From contig CAYMGQ010000024.1 of the NCBI GenBank assembly GCA_964390055.1, positions 1-14,260 on the forward strand: a stretch of DNA of 14,260 nucleotides, given 5' to 3'. A model generated the notes under the pieces. It searched no databases, was not told where the DNA came from, and was given only the letters and a program-made list of their open reading frames with translations. Shown here piece by piece: positions 13,788 to 14,260 of this stretch. Numbering within the stretch: the first letter of the stretch is position 1; each line of letters opens with the position of its first letter. The stretch comes from CAYMGQ01 sp964390055. GTDB lineage: Bacteria; Bacillota; Clostridia; Peptostreptococcales; Natronincolaceae. Position numbers and translations under genes: made by a program.

Positions 13788-14260
13788 CTAATTTCCCTTT
13801 GGTATACAGATAACCTGCCCTACCTTAAGATTGTTGGGGTCAATACCTGGGTTCATTTTCATAATTGCGTCTACTGTTGTTCCATATCTTCTGGCAAGAT
13901 TATATAGGGTGTCTCCTGACTTGATGGTGTAGGCGGTCGAACCACTTGGGCAGGTGCTGGGTGGGGATGGTGTCCCACAGTTTACACCTAATGCTGTCCA
14001 TGTCCGTACTCCTACTATCCCGTCAGGGGTAAGGTTTTTACTTTTTTGAAAGGCAATAACTGCATTCTGTGTCTTATTACCAAATATACCATCAATGGCC
14101 CCTGGATCGAAACCAGCATCCTTTAAGAGGGATTGTAATCTCCTTACATCAGGTCCCCTACTCCCATACCTTAATGTTGGACACCTCTCTGTGGGAGGTG
14201 GTGGAGTAGCCCCTGGAATACAAATAGTCTGCCCAATGGATAGTCTTTCAGGATTTACAT
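13788..14260 (-). CDS. LysM / peptidoglycan-binding protein, 5' end outside the window
   Basis: The last 156 residues of a minus-strand gene whose start lies beyond the right edge; the first whole codon is at 14256-14258. The order is: the end of one LysM repeat (NPERLSIGQTICIPG), a Pro-rich linker, a PG_binding_1 domain (LRYGSRGPDVRRLQSLLKDA, then GAIDGIFGNKTQNAVIAFQK and DGIVGVRTWTALG), a second short linker with Cys and Pro, and a complete C-terminal LysM (AYTIKSGDTLYNLARRYGTT, then IMKMNPGIDPNNLKVGQVIC and IPKGN). Both LysM ends carry the QxICIP form common in clostridial spore-coat or wall LysM proteins. The role is binding of peptidoglycan or a related glycan. Any catalytic domain would have to lie in the missing N-terminal part. 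Confidence 0.92.
   Translation of the reverse strand, partial: VNPERLSIGQTICIPGATPPPPTERCPTLRYGSRGPDVRRLQSLLKDAGFDPGAIDGIFGNKTQNAVIAFQKSKNLTPDGIVGVRTWTALGVNCGTPSPPSTCPSGSTAYTIKSGDTLYNLARRYGTTVDAIMKMNPGIDPNNLKVGQVICIPKGN

Overview
The window is AT-rich, gene-dense DNA from an endospore-forming, anaerobic-type Firmicute of the Clostridia. I infer this from the low GC, the Shine-Dalgarno sites (AGGAGG and AAGGGGG), a YtaF sporulation protein, the YetF (DUF421)/DUF4363 pair, an iron-sulfur flavoprotein and a Gram-positive LexA box. A Tissierellales/Clostridiales-like host is plausible, but I cannot name the genus. I see no rRNA, tRNA, insertion sequence, phage gene or CRISPR array. This looks like ordinary chromosomal core and semi-core DNA.

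Layout. The left edge (1-322) has a sigma-A promoter firing leftward out of the window, then the leader of ytaF (+), which appears to use an ATT start. A CX2CX2CX5C iron-sulfur flavoprotein (+) follows. The minus-strand pair yetF/DUF4363 (overlapping ATGA) converges on it. Next is a minus-strand run lysA - DAACS symporter - M20 amidohydrolase (6662 to 2816), with a promoter overlapped by an inverted repeat at 6721-6752 and a perfect 11-bp hairpin between the last two genes. Upstream of that is a minus-strand group: dinB-type Y-family polymerase (textbook LexA box inside its promoter), a tightly linked 88-residue protein, an L,D-transpeptidase with a peptidoglycan-binding domain, and a two-CBS protein, closed by a strong terminator at 6771-6802. 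An HD-GYP protein with its own terminator follows, then a nitroreductase divergent from a Sir2-family deacetylase (+). The right end holds an exported, C-terminally anchored protein of unknown function and the 3' end of a LysM - peptidoglycan-binding - LysM protein cut by the window edge.

Functional themes are lysine formation coupled to an amidohydrolase and an amino-acid-type symporter, SOS-controlled translesion synthesis, cell-wall remodelling or binding, flavin redox enzymes and second-messenger turnover. I did not find a clear new multi-gene system. The most interesting leads are: a Sir2 protein whose normally invariant Asp of the TQN-[IV]-D motif is Ala; an HD-GYP gene whose frame stays open for 56 codons upstream of its first ATG without any ordinary start codon; a probable ATT start for ytaF; a DAACS transporter lacking the carboxylate-binding Arg, sitting between lysA and an M20 hydrolase; and a small unknown protein translationally linked to a LexA-controlled polymerase.
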